The notes: generated from the letters alone by a model not told the origin. A stretch of DNA of 64,000 nt from Aurantibacter aestuarii (GCF_003008425.1 NZ_PXOQ01000009.1:379501-443500); one strand, 5' to 3'; positions 27,517 to 36,748 are shown, counted from the stretch's first letter. Numbers and translations: made by a program.

Positions 27517-28053
27517 ATGAACCCTTTAAAAGCTTTTTTTGCAACATTTAGTACTTCTGAACTTATTGATAAACGCCAAAAAACTTCGTTGTATGATATT
27601 GAATTACATACATTACAAGGTAAAAAGCTTGATTGGGTGCATTTTAAAGGAAAATATATACTTATTGTTAATGTGGCTTCTAAATGTGGTTTTACATCGC
27701 AATACAAAGAGCTACAAACCTTATATGACACTTATAAAGACCAATTAGAAGTAATTGGTGTTCCATGCAATCAATTTGGCCATCAGGAACCCGGTGACGC
27801 ATCAGAAATTGCTGAGTTTTGTGAGGTTAATTATGGAGTTACTTTTACAATAACCGAGAAACTTGATGTTAAAGGATCAAATCAGCATCCACTATATAAA
27901 TGGCTTACACAAGCCAGAAAAAACGGATTTAAAAACACAAAAGTCAAGTGGAACTTTCAAAAATATCTTGTTAATCCAAATGGGCAACTCGTAGACTACT
28001 TCTACTCTATAACCAAACCCAATAGCCGAAGAATTGTAACATATTTCAAATGA
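27517..28053 (+). CDS. Glutathione peroxidase-family thiol peroxidase
   Basis: A 178-aa GPx-fold protein that reduces lipid or hydrogen peroxides. The peroxidatic Cys is in NVASKCGFTSQY (Cys, not selenocysteine). The catalytic tetrad partners are Gln in GVPCNQFGHQEPG and Trp-Asn in VKWNFQKYLV. A second Cys in IAEFCEVNYG probably resolves the disulfide with thioredoxin, as in Cys-GPx enzymes. A hydrophilic ~25-residue N-terminal extension is present, with no signal peptide. It lies 4 bases after the SDR and overlaps tspO by four bases (ATGA), so it belongs to the island operon. Confidence 0.92.
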   Translation: MNPLKAFFATFSTSELIDKRQKTSLYDIELHTLQGKKLDWVHFKGKYILIVNVASKCGFTSQYKELQTLYDTYKDQLEVIGVPCNQFGHQEPGDASEIAEFCEVNYGVTFTITEKLDVKGSNQHPLYKWLTQARKNGFKNTKVKWNFQKYLVNPNGQLVDYFYSITKPNSRRIVTYFK

Positions 28054-28511
28054 AAAAACTGAAACTTTTTATTTTTTTTCTACTTATAAATTTTGGAGGT
28101 TTAGCTTTAGGCTCATGGCTTATGGGCTCTGGTGCAACAAGTTCTTGGTATTTAGAATTAAATAAAGCGCCTTGGACACCTCCAGGTTGGGTTTTTGGAG
28201 CAGCATGGACTACAATTATGCTTTTTTTTTCAATCTACCTCGCTCAGATATTTTCTTACCATCCAACTAAAAAGCTAAAAATAGTATTTACTATACAGGT
28301 GTTTTTAAATATTATTTGGAATTACATCTTTTTTAATCAACATCTTATCTCTTTAGGTTTAATTACTATTATTTTATTAACCGTTCTACTATTTTATATG
28401 TTTTTCGCGTTTAAACACTATAATAAATTTACTAAAGGCTTACTTCTTCCTTGTATGGTTTGGCTTGTTATTGCAAGTTCTTTAAATGCTTATATTTTAA
28501 TCTATAATTAA
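28050..28511 (+). CDS. tspO: TspO/MBR family protein
   Basis: A 153-aa tryptophan-rich sensory protein/translocator with five transmembrane helices. The signature SWYLELNKAPWTPPGWVFG followed by AAWTTIMLFFSIYLAQ is plain. Family members bind porphyrins and are linked to light and oxidative-stress responses (Rhodobacter TspO down-regulates photosynthesis genes). The ATG overlaps the glutathione peroxidase stop by four bases. Placement between a peroxidase and an SRPBCC protein ahead of phr supports a photo-oxidative role here. Confidence 0.94.
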   Translation: MKKLKLFIFFLLINFGGLALGSWLMGSGATSSWYLELNKAPWTPPGWVFGAAWTTIMLFFSIYLAQIFSYHPTKKLKIVFTIQVFLNIIWNYIFFNQHLISLGLITIILLTVLLFYMFFAFKHYNKFTKGLLLPCMVWLVIASSLNAYILIYN

Positions 28512-28522
28512 GACTGTAACAA

Positions 28523-28984
28523 ATGAAAATATACCGTTTACACGAAATACAAAAATTACCAATTTCTAAAGAGAAAGCATGGGAATTTTTATCTAGTCCA
28601 GAAAATTTAAAAACAATTACACCAGACTATATGGGATTTGATATTCTTTCTGGAGCAGATAGACCTATGTTTGCTGGACAAATTATTCAGTATATTGTAA
28701 CTCCAATATTAGGAATAAAGACCAAATGGGTTACAGAAATTACTCATGTAAAAGATGGTGAATATTTTGTAGACGAGCAACGTTTTGGACCTTATGCGTT
28801 ATGGCATCATAAACATTTTATAAAAGAAATTGATGGTGGCGTAGAAATGGAAGATATTATAGACTATAAAGTGCCTTTAGGTTTTCTTGGCCAGTTGGTT
28901 CATCCTATACTAGTAAAACCTAAACTAACCGAAATTTTTAATTACAGAAAACAAAAGCTTGAAGCGTTATTTGGCACCTACTAA
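28523..28984 (+). CDS. SRPBCC/START-fold ligand-binding protein
   Basis: A 153-aa helix-grip protein. It begins YRLHEIQKLPISKEKAWEFL, the classic first strand and helix of SRPBCC proteins, and includes SSPENLKTITPDYMGFDIL and FVDEQRFGPYALWHHKHFI. A hydrophobic pocket for a lipid, pigment or polyketide is expected from the fold; the ligand is unknown. This type of SRPBCC gene often sits next to phr in bacteria. It follows tspO by 11 bases and precedes phr by 39 bases. Confidence 0.88.
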   Translation: MKIYRLHEIQKLPISKEKAWEFLSSPENLKTITPDYMGFDILSGADRPMFAGQIIQYIVTPILGIKTKWVTEITHVKDGEYFVDEQRFGPYALWHHKHFIKEIDGGVEMEDIIDYKVPLGFLGQLVHPILVKPKLTEIFNYRKQKLEALFGTY

Positions 28985-29023
28985 ATCTTAAATAGCTTTT
29001 AATTTTCATAGAATTACATTATA

Positions 29024-30328
29024 ATGACACAAACACTTAATATATTTTGGTTTCGTCGGGACCTAAGACTAGATGATAACATTGGTTTTTACAATGCATT
29101 AAAACAAGACCTACCAGTTTTACCTATTTTTATTTTTGATTCTGAAATATTAGACGATTTACCAGAAGATGATGCACGTGTAGAATTTATTTATAATACA
29201 CTACAAGACATGCGTAAAACACTTCGTGATGATCACGATAGTGGGATTGCAATGTACCACGGTAAACCTGAACAAGTGTTTAAAGAACTTATTAAAAACT
29301 ATAAAATAGATACGGTTTATACCAATCACGATTATGAGCCCTACGCTAGAGATAGAGATGAATCCATCCAAAAACTCTTAGAAAAAAATGATATTGAATT
29401 TAAAACTTATAAAGATCAAGTCATTTTTGAAAAAAGCGAAGTTGTAAAAAAAGATGGAGATCCTTATGTGGTTTATACGCCATATATGAAAACCTGGAAA
29501 GAGAATTTTAAAGAAGACCAATTAAAAATCTATTATACTAACGATGTTATTAGTAATGTGATTAAAAATAGCAGGTTGCCAAATTTAGATTTGGGAGATA
29601 TTGGTTTTAAAAAAGCATCTCAAAGTGTAGAGGATTTTACAGTTACACCAACACTCATTCAGGAGTATGAAGATACCCGAAATTATCCTGCCAAAGATAG
29701 CACGTCTAAGTTAGGACCACATTTAAGGTTCGGAACAGTAAGTGTTCGTAAAATGGTAAAGAAAGCTATTGCCGAAAAAAATGAAATATTCTGGCAGGAA
29801 TTAATCTGGAGAGAATTTTTTATGCAAATTTTATGGCATTATCCAGATACACATAAAGACGCTTTTAAAAGTAAGTATGATAATATTAAATGGAGAAATA
29901 ATAAAGATGAATTTAAAGCTTGGTGCGAAGGTAAAACAGGTTATCCATTTGTAGATGCTGGAATGCGACAACTTAATAAAACAGGTTTTATGCATAACCG
30001 AGTGCGAATGCTGGTAGGAAGTTTTTTATGTAAACATTTATTAATCGACTGGCGCTGGGGCGAGGCCTATTTTGCTGAAAAATTACATGATTATGAAATG
30101 TCAAGCAATGTTGGTAATTGGCAATGGGTAGCTGGTTCTGGCGTAGATGCTTCTCCTTACTTCAGAATATTCAATCCCACCACGCAAATAGACAAGTTTG
30201 ATAAAGACTATAAATACATTAAAAAATATGTACTAGATTATGGGGAAGAATCTTATCCCGATCAAATTGTAGACCATAAAGAAGCACGAGAACGTTGTCT
30301 AAAAGTTTACAAAGAAGCCGTTTCTTAA
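29024..30328 (+). CDS. phr: Class I CPD photolyase (deoxyribodipyrimidine photo-lyase)
   Basis: A 434-aa flavoprotein that splits cyclobutane pyrimidine dimers with blue light. The antenna domain begins LNIFWFRRDLRLDDN. The FAD domain contains KLGPHLRFGTVSVRKM, the LIWREFFMQIL motif (Glu contacting the dimer), GYPFVDAGMRQLNKTGFMHN, and YEMSSNVGNWQWVAGSG, which keeps the flavin-N5 Asn and the electron-chain Trp, then SPYFRIFNPTTQ. All functional residues are present, so it should be active in repair, unlike the divergent paralogue at 23508. It is the last gene of the island unit. Confidence 0.96.
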   Translation: MTQTLNIFWFRRDLRLDDNIGFYNALKQDLPVLPIFIFDSEILDDLPEDDARVEFIYNTLQDMRKTLRDDHDSGIAMYHGKPEQVFKELIKNYKIDTVYTNHDYEPYARDRDESIQKLLEKNDIEFKTYKDQVIFEKSEVVKKDGDPYVVYTPYMKTWKENFKEDQLKIYYTNDVISNVIKNSRLPNLDLGDIGFKKASQSVEDFTVTPTLIQEYEDTRNYPAKDSTSKLGPHLRFGTVSVRKMVKKAIAEKNEIFWQELIWREFFMQILWHYPDTHKDAFKSKYDNIKWRNNKDEFKAWCEGKTGYPFVDAGMRQLNKTGFMHNRVRMLVGSFLCKHLLIDWRWGEAYFAEKLHDYEMSSNVGNWQWVAGSGVDASPYFRIFNPTTQIDKFDKDYKYIKKYVLDYGEESYPDQIVDHKEARERCLKVYKEAVS

Positions 30329-30397
30329 TAAAGAGAAAATATTTTATCTGATAACTATAATTTGTTAACTTTAAAAGAACTTTAAAACTTAGATAAA

Positions 30398-30760
30398 ATG
30401 ACCACACAAGACGTTGCAAAAAAGTGGCACCAAATGTGCCAAGAAGGAAAAAATATGGATTGCGTAAACGAGCTTTACGCCGAGAATGTAGTTAGCCAAG
30501 AAATGCCAAATGCTCCTAACCCATTAGTTAAAGGCAAACAAAATGTATGGAATAAAGGCAAGCAATGGTATGATAGTGTGGAAGAATACCATTCTGGAGA
30601 AGTAAGCGAACCTTTAGTTGCTGGTAACCATTTTACAAGTAAAATGACTATGGATGTCACGTTTAAAAACCATGGTCGTATGCAAATGGAAGAAGTTGCG
30701 GTTTATAAAGTCGAAAACGGTAAAATTGTAAGTGAACAATTTTTCTATGATATGGACTAA
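30398..30760 (+). CDS. SnoaL-like/NTF2-fold protein
   Basis: A 120-aa cytoplasmic protein with the NTF2-like cone fold. It has an N-terminal helix (TTQDVAKKWHQMCQEGKNMD), ELYAENVVSQEMP, an internal strand series, and the C-terminal VAVYKVENGKIVSEQFFYD that is typical of SnoaL-like members. Whether it is an enzyme or a binding protein is unknown. It begins 69 bases after phr and ends before a strong terminator, so it may be read through from the island. Confidence 0.85.
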   Translation: MTTQDVAKKWHQMCQEGKNMDCVNELYAENVVSQEMPNAPNPLVKGKQNVWNKGKQWYDSVEEYHSGEVSEPLVAGNHFTSKMTMDVTFKNHGRMQMEEVAVYKVENGKIVSEQFFYDMD

Positions 30761-30802
30761 TATTTTTTAAAATAGATTCCTTTCTATTATTACAAATTAT
30801 AC

Positions 30803-30839
30803 AAAAAAAACCGCTAAATAGTATTTAGCGGTTTTTTTT
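30803..30839. terminator. Bidirectional terminator between the SnoaL-like gene and murA
   Basis: A 9-bp GC-containing stem (30811-30819 with 30823-30831) is extended by A8 on the left and T8 on the right. Confidence 0.9.
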
Positions 30840-30857
30840 GTAATGTTATTTTAAATT

Positions 30858-32174
30858 TTAATTGCCTTCAAAACGTTCAATTTTAGCACCAATACGCTGT
30901 AAACGTTTTACTATATGCTGGTAACCTCTATCTATTTGTTCAATATTATGGATGGTAGACGTTCCTTTAGCAGATAAAGCTGCAATTAATAAAGAAATTC
31001 CTGCTCTAATATCTGGAGATACCATTGTAGTCGCTTTTAATTGCGATTTAAAATCATGACCTATAACGGTTGCTCTATGAGGATCACATAAGATAATTTT
31101 AGCACCCATATCTATCAACTTATCTGTAAAAAACAAGCGACTTTCAAACATTTTTTGGTGGATTAATACTTCACCTCTAGCTTGAGTGGCTACAACTAAA
31201 ACAATACTTAATAAGTCTGGCGTAAAACCAGGCCAAGGAGCATCTGCAATAGTTAATATAGAACCATCAATATAGTTTTGTATCTCATAACCATCTTTAT
31301 GTTCTGGTATATAAATATCATCTCCTCTACGCTCTAAAGTAATACCTAATTTAGCAAATACATTAGGGATTTGTCCTAAATCGTCCCAGCTCACGTTTTT
31401 AATGGTTAATTCACTTTTAGTCATGGCTGCTAAACCAATCCATGAACCAATCTCAATCATATCTGGCAACATGGTATGCTCTGTACCACCTAATTGGTCA
31501 ACACCTTCAATAGTTAATAAGTTAGAACCAACACCAGAAATTTTAGCTCCCATGCGGTTTAACATCTTACAAAGCTGTTGTAAATAAGGTTCACAAGCCG
31601 CATTATAAATAGTGGTTGTTCCTTTAGCTAGAACAGCAGCCATAACAATATTTGCTGTACCAGTTACCGATGCCTCATCTAAAAGCATATCGGTTCCTAT
31701 TAACTCATCGGATTCAACACCATAAAAATATTCTTCACGATTATATCTAAATTTAGCACCTAAATTAATAAAACCTTCAAAGTGTGTATCTAAACGTCGT
31801 CTTCCAATTTTATCGCCTCCAGGTTTTGGAATATAACCTTTTCCAAAACGCGCTAATAATGGTCCAACCATCATAATAGAACCTCTTAAACCGCTTCCTT
31901 CCTTTTTAAATTCGGCAGACTGCATGTAATCCAAGTTAATATCATCAGCCTGAAACGTATAAGAGTAGTCCGAAACTCTATTCACTTTAACCCCTAAATT
32001 ACTTAATAAGGCTATTAACTTGTTAATATCAATAATATCAGGAATATTATTAATGGTGACTTGCTCTGGCGTTAATAAAACTGCGCAAAGAATTTGTAAG
32101 GCTTCATTTTTAGCTCCTTGTGGTTGTATATCGCCTTTTAGCTGATGTCCACCTTCAATTTTAAATGTTCCCAT
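30858..32174 (-). CDS. murA: UDP-N-acetylglucosamine 1-carboxyvinyltransferase with Asp in place of the fosfomycin-target Cys
   Basis: Transfers enolpyruvate from PEP to UDP-GlcNAc, the first committed step of peptidoglycan synthesis. The protein has 438 aa, normal length. The substrate Lys-Asn pair is in PQGAKNEAL (Lys22-Asn23), and LRGSIMMVGPLLAR is intact. The flexible catalytic loop reads PKPGGDKIGRR: residue 121 (codon 31812-31814) is Asp where E. coli has Cys115, the residue alkylated by fosfomycin. The same change makes mycobacterial and chlamydial MurA insensitive, so this enzyme should also be resistant. It is downstream of the DUF4290 gene, 6 bases apart. Confidence 0.96.
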   Translation of the reverse strand: MGTFKIEGGHQLKGDIQPQGAKNEALQILCAVLLTPEQVTINNIPDIIDINKLIALLSNLGVKVNRVSDYSYTFQADDINLDYMQSAEFKKEGSGLRGSIMMVGPLLARFGKGYIPKPGGDKIGRRRLDTHFEGFINLGAKFRYNREEYFYGVESDELIGTDMLLDEASVTGTANIVMAAVLAKGTTTIYNAACEPYLQQLCKMLNRMGAKISGVGSNLLTIEGVDQLGGTEHTMLPDMIEIGSWIGLAAMTKSELTIKNVSWDDLGQIPNVFAKLGITLERRGDDIYIPEHKDGYEIQNYIDGSILTIADAPWPGFTPDLLSIVLVVATQARGEVLIHQKMFESRLFFTDKLIDMGAKIILCDPHRATVIGHDFKSQLKATTMVSPDIRAGISLLIAALSAKGTSTIHNIEQIDRGYQHIVKRLQRIGAKIERFEGN

Positions 32175-32180
32175 AAATGT

Positions 32181-32849
32181 TTAATAGCGTTTTCTTCCTC
32201 TATTGGAGTTGTTATTTTTTTTATGATAGGTTTTCTTGTTACTCGAATTAGAATTATTACTTGACGAGAATTTTTTATTCGATTTTAATAAACGAGCAGC
32301 ATCTGTTAAATCTTCTTCAGTAGATTTTAAATTAATTTTCCCTTCAGATAATTCGTATAAATGCTGAAAAATCACATCATCTTCAACTGTATCTTTATTC
32401 CAGTTTAAAAAACTTTTTTTCATGTGATTGGCAATCGTGTAGACTAAAGCTTCTTTTAAATCGCCTTCTTCCCATGTGTTTGCCACATCAATCATGGTTT
32501 TAATATTATTACCGTAAAAACGGTATTTCGGAAAATTTTGCGGGTATTTTAAAGGCTTAGGTCTTTCGGTAAGTTCTTCTTTAGAAGGCTTATCGTATGG
32601 AGAGTCTACGTCCAATTCAAAATTGGACATAATAAAAAGTTGATCCCATAATTTATGTTGAAAATCTGGCACATCACGTAAATGCGGCTGCATATTGCCC
32701 ATAACCGAGATAATAGCTTTGGCCAATTTATTACGTTCTTCCTTAGATTCTTGCTCTTTAACGTGGTTAATCATTTTTTGAATATGTCTGCCATATTCAG
32801 GAATAATTAAATGTTCACGTTCGGTGTTATACTCTATGTCGTCTATCAA
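32181..32849 (-). CDS. DUF4290 family protein
   Basis: A 222-aa Bacteroidota-specific protein of unknown function. It opens YNTEREHLIIPEYGRHIQKM, a well-conserved block in the family, followed by helical text with PHLRDVPDFQHKLWDQLFIM and PKYRFYGNNIKTMID. The last ~35 residues are low-complexity Asn/Ser/Lys/Arg and probably disordered or RNA-binding. The gene is nearly always directly upstream of murA in this phylum, as here (6-base gap), so a link to the cell envelope or murA translation is possible. Confidence 0.88.
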   Translation of the reverse strand: MIDDIEYNTEREHLIIPEYGRHIQKMINHVKEQESKEERNKLAKAIISVMGNMQPHLRDVPDFQHKLWDQLFIMSNFELDVDSPYDKPSKEELTERPKPLKYPQNFPKYRFYGNNIKTMIDVANTWEEGDLKEALVYTIANHMKKSFLNWNKDTVEDDVIFQHLYELSEGKINLKSTEEDLTDAARLLKSNKKFSSSNNSNSSNKKTYHKKNNNSNRGRKRY

Positions 32850-32916
32850 AATAAAAAAAGTGTAGAAAATTAATGTTGCATGTAGTAATTATGCTTGTGC
32901 AAAATACAAAAAAAAA

Positions 32917-33210
32917 TTAAAGACTTATAACACCTTCTACTTTTTCTGAAACTTCTTTATACTTTGCAATTACCGCATCTGGATTCTTTAAACGAACATT
33001 TATCGAAATACTGGTATACTTACCATTAGAAGACGCTTTGGTTGTTATTACTGCTCCTAAATTATCAAAAATATCTTCTACAGTTTTAATTTTTTCAGGC
33101 GATGACTTTACAATAAATTTATATAAATATTCAGATGGCCAAATAGACGTATCTTTAAGTTGTGCTTTTAATTTTTTATAAAAGGCTTCTGGATTTTCTT
33201 GTGGATTCAT
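32917..33210 (-). CDS. DUF493 family protein
   Basis: A 97-aa small alpha/beta protein of the DUF493 (YbeD-like) family. The pattern FIVKSSPEKIKTVEDIF and the regularly spaced strand SSNGKYTSISINVRLKNPD fit the ACT-like ferredoxin fold of YbeD. Such proteins may bind small ligands or regulate partner proteins; the function is not known. It stands upstream of the DUF4290-murA pair on the same strand, 67 bases away, and divergent from the ATPase gene. Confidence 0.87.
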   Translation of the reverse strand: MNPQENPEAFYKKLKAQLKDTSIWPSEYLYKFIVKSSPEKIKTVEDIFDNLGAVITTKASSNGKYTSISINVRLKNPDAVIAKYKEVSEKVEGVISL

Positions 33211-33313
33211 AAATTTGTTTAATATGCTACAAATATAAGGTTTAGAAAGGATTTTTTTTTAATGAATATAATCCCGAATTTTACCAAATCACTTTTCCAT
33301 TAAAATTTTCAGT

Positions 33314-33856
33314 TTGAAAGCAAAAAAAATTGTTATAACCGGCGGACCAGGAACCGGAAAATCTTCCATAATTAATGAACTTTCTAAAAGAGGGTTTACC
33401 TGTTTTGAAGAGGTCTCTCGTCAGGTTATCTTAGACGCTCGTAAAAATGGTGATGACCAATTGTTTTTAACTAAGCCCCTACTTTTTAGCGAATTATTGT
33501 TAGAAGGTAGATTAAAACAATTTAAAGACGCAGAAAAAAGTCACAAAGCTGTGGTTTTTTTAGATAGAGGTTTACACGATGTTGTTGCTTATATGGATTA
33601 TGTCAACGAGACCTACCCAGAAAGTTTTGTAAATACTTGTAAAAACAACCGTTATGATTTAGTTTATGTTTTGGAACCATGGGAAGCTATTTACCAACAA
33701 GATAACGAACGTTACGAATCTTTTGATCAAGCAAAAGAAATACATAAACACTTAGTAAAAACCTATCAAAACTATGGTTATGAACTAAATAATGTACCTT
33801 TTGATAGTATTGAAGCCAGAGTAGATTATATTTTAAATGCTGTTAAATCCTTATAA
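33314..33856 (+). CDS. AAA_28-type P-loop ATPase/kinase-like protein
   Basis: A 180-aa P-loop protein that starts at TTG (33314). The Walker A GGPGTGKSSI is at about residues 10-19 and the Walker-B-like VVFLDRG at about 79-85. The overall pattern (CFEEVSRQVI, DRGLHDVVAYMDY, DLVYVLEPW) matches the AAA_28 family of predicted nucleotide or cofactor kinases. The substrate is unknown. Its stop codon is directly followed by the recQ ATG with no gap, so recQ is probably translated by coupling. Confidence 0.87.
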   Translation: MKAKKIVITGGPGTGKSSIINELSKRGFTCFEEVSRQVILDARKNGDDQLFLTKPLLFSELLLEGRLKQFKDAEKSHKAVVFLDRGLHDVVAYMDYVNETYPESFVNTCKNNRYDLVYVLEPWEAIYQQDNERYESFDQAKEIHKHLVKTYQNYGYELNNVPFDSIEARVDYILNAVKSL

Positions 33857-35755
33857 ATGGATCATCCGGTAACTGTTCTTGAAACTTATTTTAATCACAC
33901 TTCTTTTAGACCCTTACAAGAAGAGGTTATTAATGAGGTTATAAATGGTGAGGATTGTTTGGTATTAATGCCTACAGGTGGAGGAAAATCCTTATGTTTT
34001 CAAATTCCAGCATTAGTTAAACCTGGAATTTGTTTAGTTATTTCTCCGTTAGTAGCTTTAATGAAAGATCAGGTAGATGCTTTAACAAGTAAAGGCATTA
34101 AGGCTATGGCACTAACCAGCGGGTTAAGTTTTGAAGAACTAAGCATAAAATTGGATAATTGCATTTATGGTAACTATAAGTTTTTATACTTGTCTCCAGA
34201 GCGTTTACAGCAAGACATTGTACAAGAACGCTTAAAAAAAATGAACGTTAATCTTATAGCTGTAGACGAAGCTCACTGTATTAGCCAATGGGGAAACGAT
34301 TTTAGACCTTCTTATAAAAATATTACTTTTCTAAGAACCTTATTGCCTACTGTAAACGTCATAGCGCTTACTGCTTCTGCCACCAATGATGTTGTAGAAG
34401 ACATAGTTAAAGAATTAGATTTTATAAAACCAAGAGTTTATAAAACTTCTTTTAGCCGAAAAAACTTGGCTTATATGGTGTTTAATGTTGAAGATAAATT
34501 ATTTCGTTTAAAAACCATTCTTATAAAACACAAAGCATCTTCAATTGTATATGTAAGAAACAGACGATCTACTGTAGAAATTTCAGAATATCTTAAACAA
34601 CAAGGTATCTCTAGTACTTTTTACCATGGTGGATTGGACGTTTCTAAAAAAACTGAACATTACGAACTTTGGATGCAGGATAAAGTACAAGTTATGGTAG
34701 CCACTAATGCGTTTGGTATGGGAATTGACAAACCAAATGTTAAGAGCGTTATACATTTAAATTTACCAGACAGTTTAGAAAGTTATTTTCAAGAGGCAGG
34801 CCGAGCAGGTAGAAATAATAACAAAGCGTTTGCTGTAGTATTATGTAACACAAATGATGAGAACCTATTAAAAAAGCAATTTTTATCTGTTTTACCCAAA
34901 GTTGAAGATGTAAAAACCGTATACAAGAAAATAAATAGTTTTTTCCAAGTGGCTTATGGAGAAAAGCCTGAAGAGGTTTTTGATTTTGATTTTGCCCACT
35001 TTTGTAATCATTACCAGCTTAATTATACGCTAACCTACAATGCGCTTAAAATTTTAGACCGTACAAGTATTATAAGTTTAAGTAAACAGTTTAACAAAAA
35101 TAATTTTGTGCAGTTTATAGTTAGTAATCAACAATTATTTGATTATTTAGACAGGCAAAAAAAATTAGCACTTATTATTAAAGCTATTTTAAGAACTTAT
35201 GGAGGAATTTTTGACCATATAACTAATATAAACTTAGAACTCATTTCAAATAAAGTTGGTTTAACGGTTTCTCAAATTGATGCTGCACTTCTTCAGTTGG
35301 AAAAAGATGAGATTATTACTTTACAACAAACTAGAACAGACGCTAGCTTAGTTTTTTTAGTACCAAGAGAAGATGATCAGACTATAAACACTATTGCCAA
35401 AATAATTAAGCAGCAAAATAAAGTAAAATTTAATCAAGTAAATGCTGTTATTAATTATATAGAAAATGATACAGTTTGTAAAAGCAAACAGTTGGTATCT
35501 TATTTTGGTGAGACCATAAAGGAAAGTTGTGGTATTTGTTCTGTTTGTATTACAAAGAAAATAGTTAAAACAGATGACCAAAAACTTATAGCCTCTAAAA
35601 TTCTAAGTTATTTAGAAACTCAATCTGCAGACTCCAGAACTTTAAGTATAAAATTAAAGCTTTCAGAATCGGCATTATTATCAGTTTTAAAACAATTACT
35701 AGAACATAAACGAATTACTATTACCAAATCAAACACCTATACACTATTACCATGA
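33857..35755 (+). CDS. recQ: ATP-dependent DNA helicase RecQ
   Basis: A 632-aa 3'-5' superfamily 2 helicase for recombination and fork repair. Motif I is MPTGGGKSLCF, motif II DEAH is in AVDEAHCISQWGNDFRP, motif III is ALTASA, and motif VI is FQEAGRAGRNN. The RecQ-specific zinc cysteines are present in the RQC region (VCKSKQLVSY, then ESCGICSVC). A C-terminal winged-helix segment is seen, but the final HRDC domain seems reduced or absent, as in other short Bacteroidota RecQ paralogues. It overlaps the fmt start by four bases. Confidence 0.95.
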   Translation: MDHPVTVLETYFNHTSFRPLQEEVINEVINGEDCLVLMPTGGGKSLCFQIPALVKPGICLVISPLVALMKDQVDALTSKGIKAMALTSGLSFEELSIKLDNCIYGNYKFLYLSPERLQQDIVQERLKKMNVNLIAVDEAHCISQWGNDFRPSYKNITFLRTLLPTVNVIALTASATNDVVEDIVKELDFIKPRVYKTSFSRKNLAYMVFNVEDKLFRLKTILIKHKASSIVYVRNRRSTVEISEYLKQQGISSTFYHGGLDVSKKTEHYELWMQDKVQVMVATNAFGMGIDKPNVKSVIHLNLPDSLESYFQEAGRAGRNNNKAFAVVLCNTNDENLLKKQFLSVLPKVEDVKTVYKKINSFFQVAYGEKPEEVFDFDFAHFCNHYQLNYTLTYNALKILDRTSIISLSKQFNKNNFVQFIVSNQQLFDYLDRQKKLALIIKAILRTYGGIFDHITNINLELISNKVGLTVSQIDAALLQLEKDEIITLQQTRTDASLVFLVPREDDQTINTIAKIIKQQNKVKFNQVNAVINYIENDTVCKSKQLVSYFGETIKESCGICSVCITKKIVKTDDQKLIASKILSYLETQSADSRTLSIKLKLSESALLSVLKQLLEHKRITITKSNTYTLLP

Positions 35756-36699
35756 GAGATTTAAGAATTGTATTTATGGGTACCCCAGAATTTGCGGTAA
35801 CTATTTTGAGACAGTTAATAGCACACAAATACAATGTAGTTGGTGTAATTACAGCACCAGATAAACCAGCGGGTCGAGGTAGAAAACTGCAACAATCTGC
35901 TGTAAAAACTTATGCATTAGAACAAAATTTAAATGTACTTCAACCTACAAATTTAAAGAGTGAAGCTTTTACTGAAGAATTAAAGGCATTAAAAGCTAAC
36001 TTACAAATTGTAGTTGCTTTTAGAATGCTACCAAAAAGTGTTTGGCAAATGCCTGAGTTTGGTACTTTTAATTTACATGCCTCCTTATTACCACAATATC
36101 GTGGAGCAGCACCTATAAATTGGGCAATTATAAATGGAGAAGAAACAACAGGTGTTTCAACCTTTTTTATAGATGAAAAAATTGATACTGGTGCTATGAT
36201 TCTTCAAGAAGGTATCTCAATTGATAAAAATGAAAATGCAGGAAGTCTTCATGACAAATTAATGCATGTAGGTGCAAAGCTTGTATTGGAAACTGTGAAC
36301 TTAATTGAAAAAGGTACTGTAGAGACAAAGCCACAGCCAGAAAATAAATCTCTTAAAACCGCCTATAAACTTAATCGAGATAATTGTAAGATAAATTTTA
36401 ATGCTTCAAAAGAGGATATTTATAATCTTATAAGAGGTTTAGATCCTTATCCAGCTGCATATTGCTATTTAGTTAATGGTAATGAAAAAATAGAAGTTAA
36501 AATTCATGAGACAGAATTAATAAATGAGTCTCACGAGCTTGATGCTGGAACCATAGTTACAACTAAAAAAGATCTTAAAGTAGCTGTAGAAGACGGTTTT
36601 ATAAATGTATTAAGTTTAAAATTATCTGGTAAGAGAAAAATGAGTGCAAAAGATTTATTAAATGGCTATCAATTTGAGGAAAACGCAAAACTTCTCTAA
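35752..36699 (+). CDS. fmt: Methionyl-tRNA formyltransferase
   Basis: Formylates initiator Met-tRNA using 10-formyl-tetrahydrofolate. The length of 315 aa is standard. The N-terminal Rossmann-like domain starts RIVFMGTPEFAVTILRQL. The formyl-folate site contains the hallmark NLHASLLPQYRGAAPINWAI with catalytic Asn and His, then the Asp in DEKIDTGAMI. The C-terminal OB-like tRNA-binding domain follows from about residue 210. ATGA overlap with recQ indicates an operon ATPase-recQ-fmt. Confidence 0.97.
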   Translation: MRDLRIVFMGTPEFAVTILRQLIAHKYNVVGVITAPDKPAGRGRKLQQSAVKTYALEQNLNVLQPTNLKSEAFTEELKALKANLQIVVAFRMLPKSVWQMPEFGTFNLHASLLPQYRGAAPINWAIINGEETTGVSTFFIDEKIDTGAMILQEGISIDKNENAGSLHDKLMHVGAKLVLETVNLIEKGTVETKPQPENKSLKTAYKLNRDNCKINFNASKEDIYNLIRGLDPYPAAYCYLVNGNEKIEVKIHETELINESHELDAGTIVTTKKDLKVAVEDGFINVLSLKLSGKRKMSAKDLLNGYQFEENAKLL

Positions 36700-36748
36700 A
36701 GCCCTTATTTTACTAATAAACTTAAAAATTCATAAAAAAGTCACTTCT

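Noticed and set aside
27539-27748. 69-codon + strand frame inside the glutathione peroxidase gene
   Set aside because: Out-of-frame shadow of an intact GPx gene.
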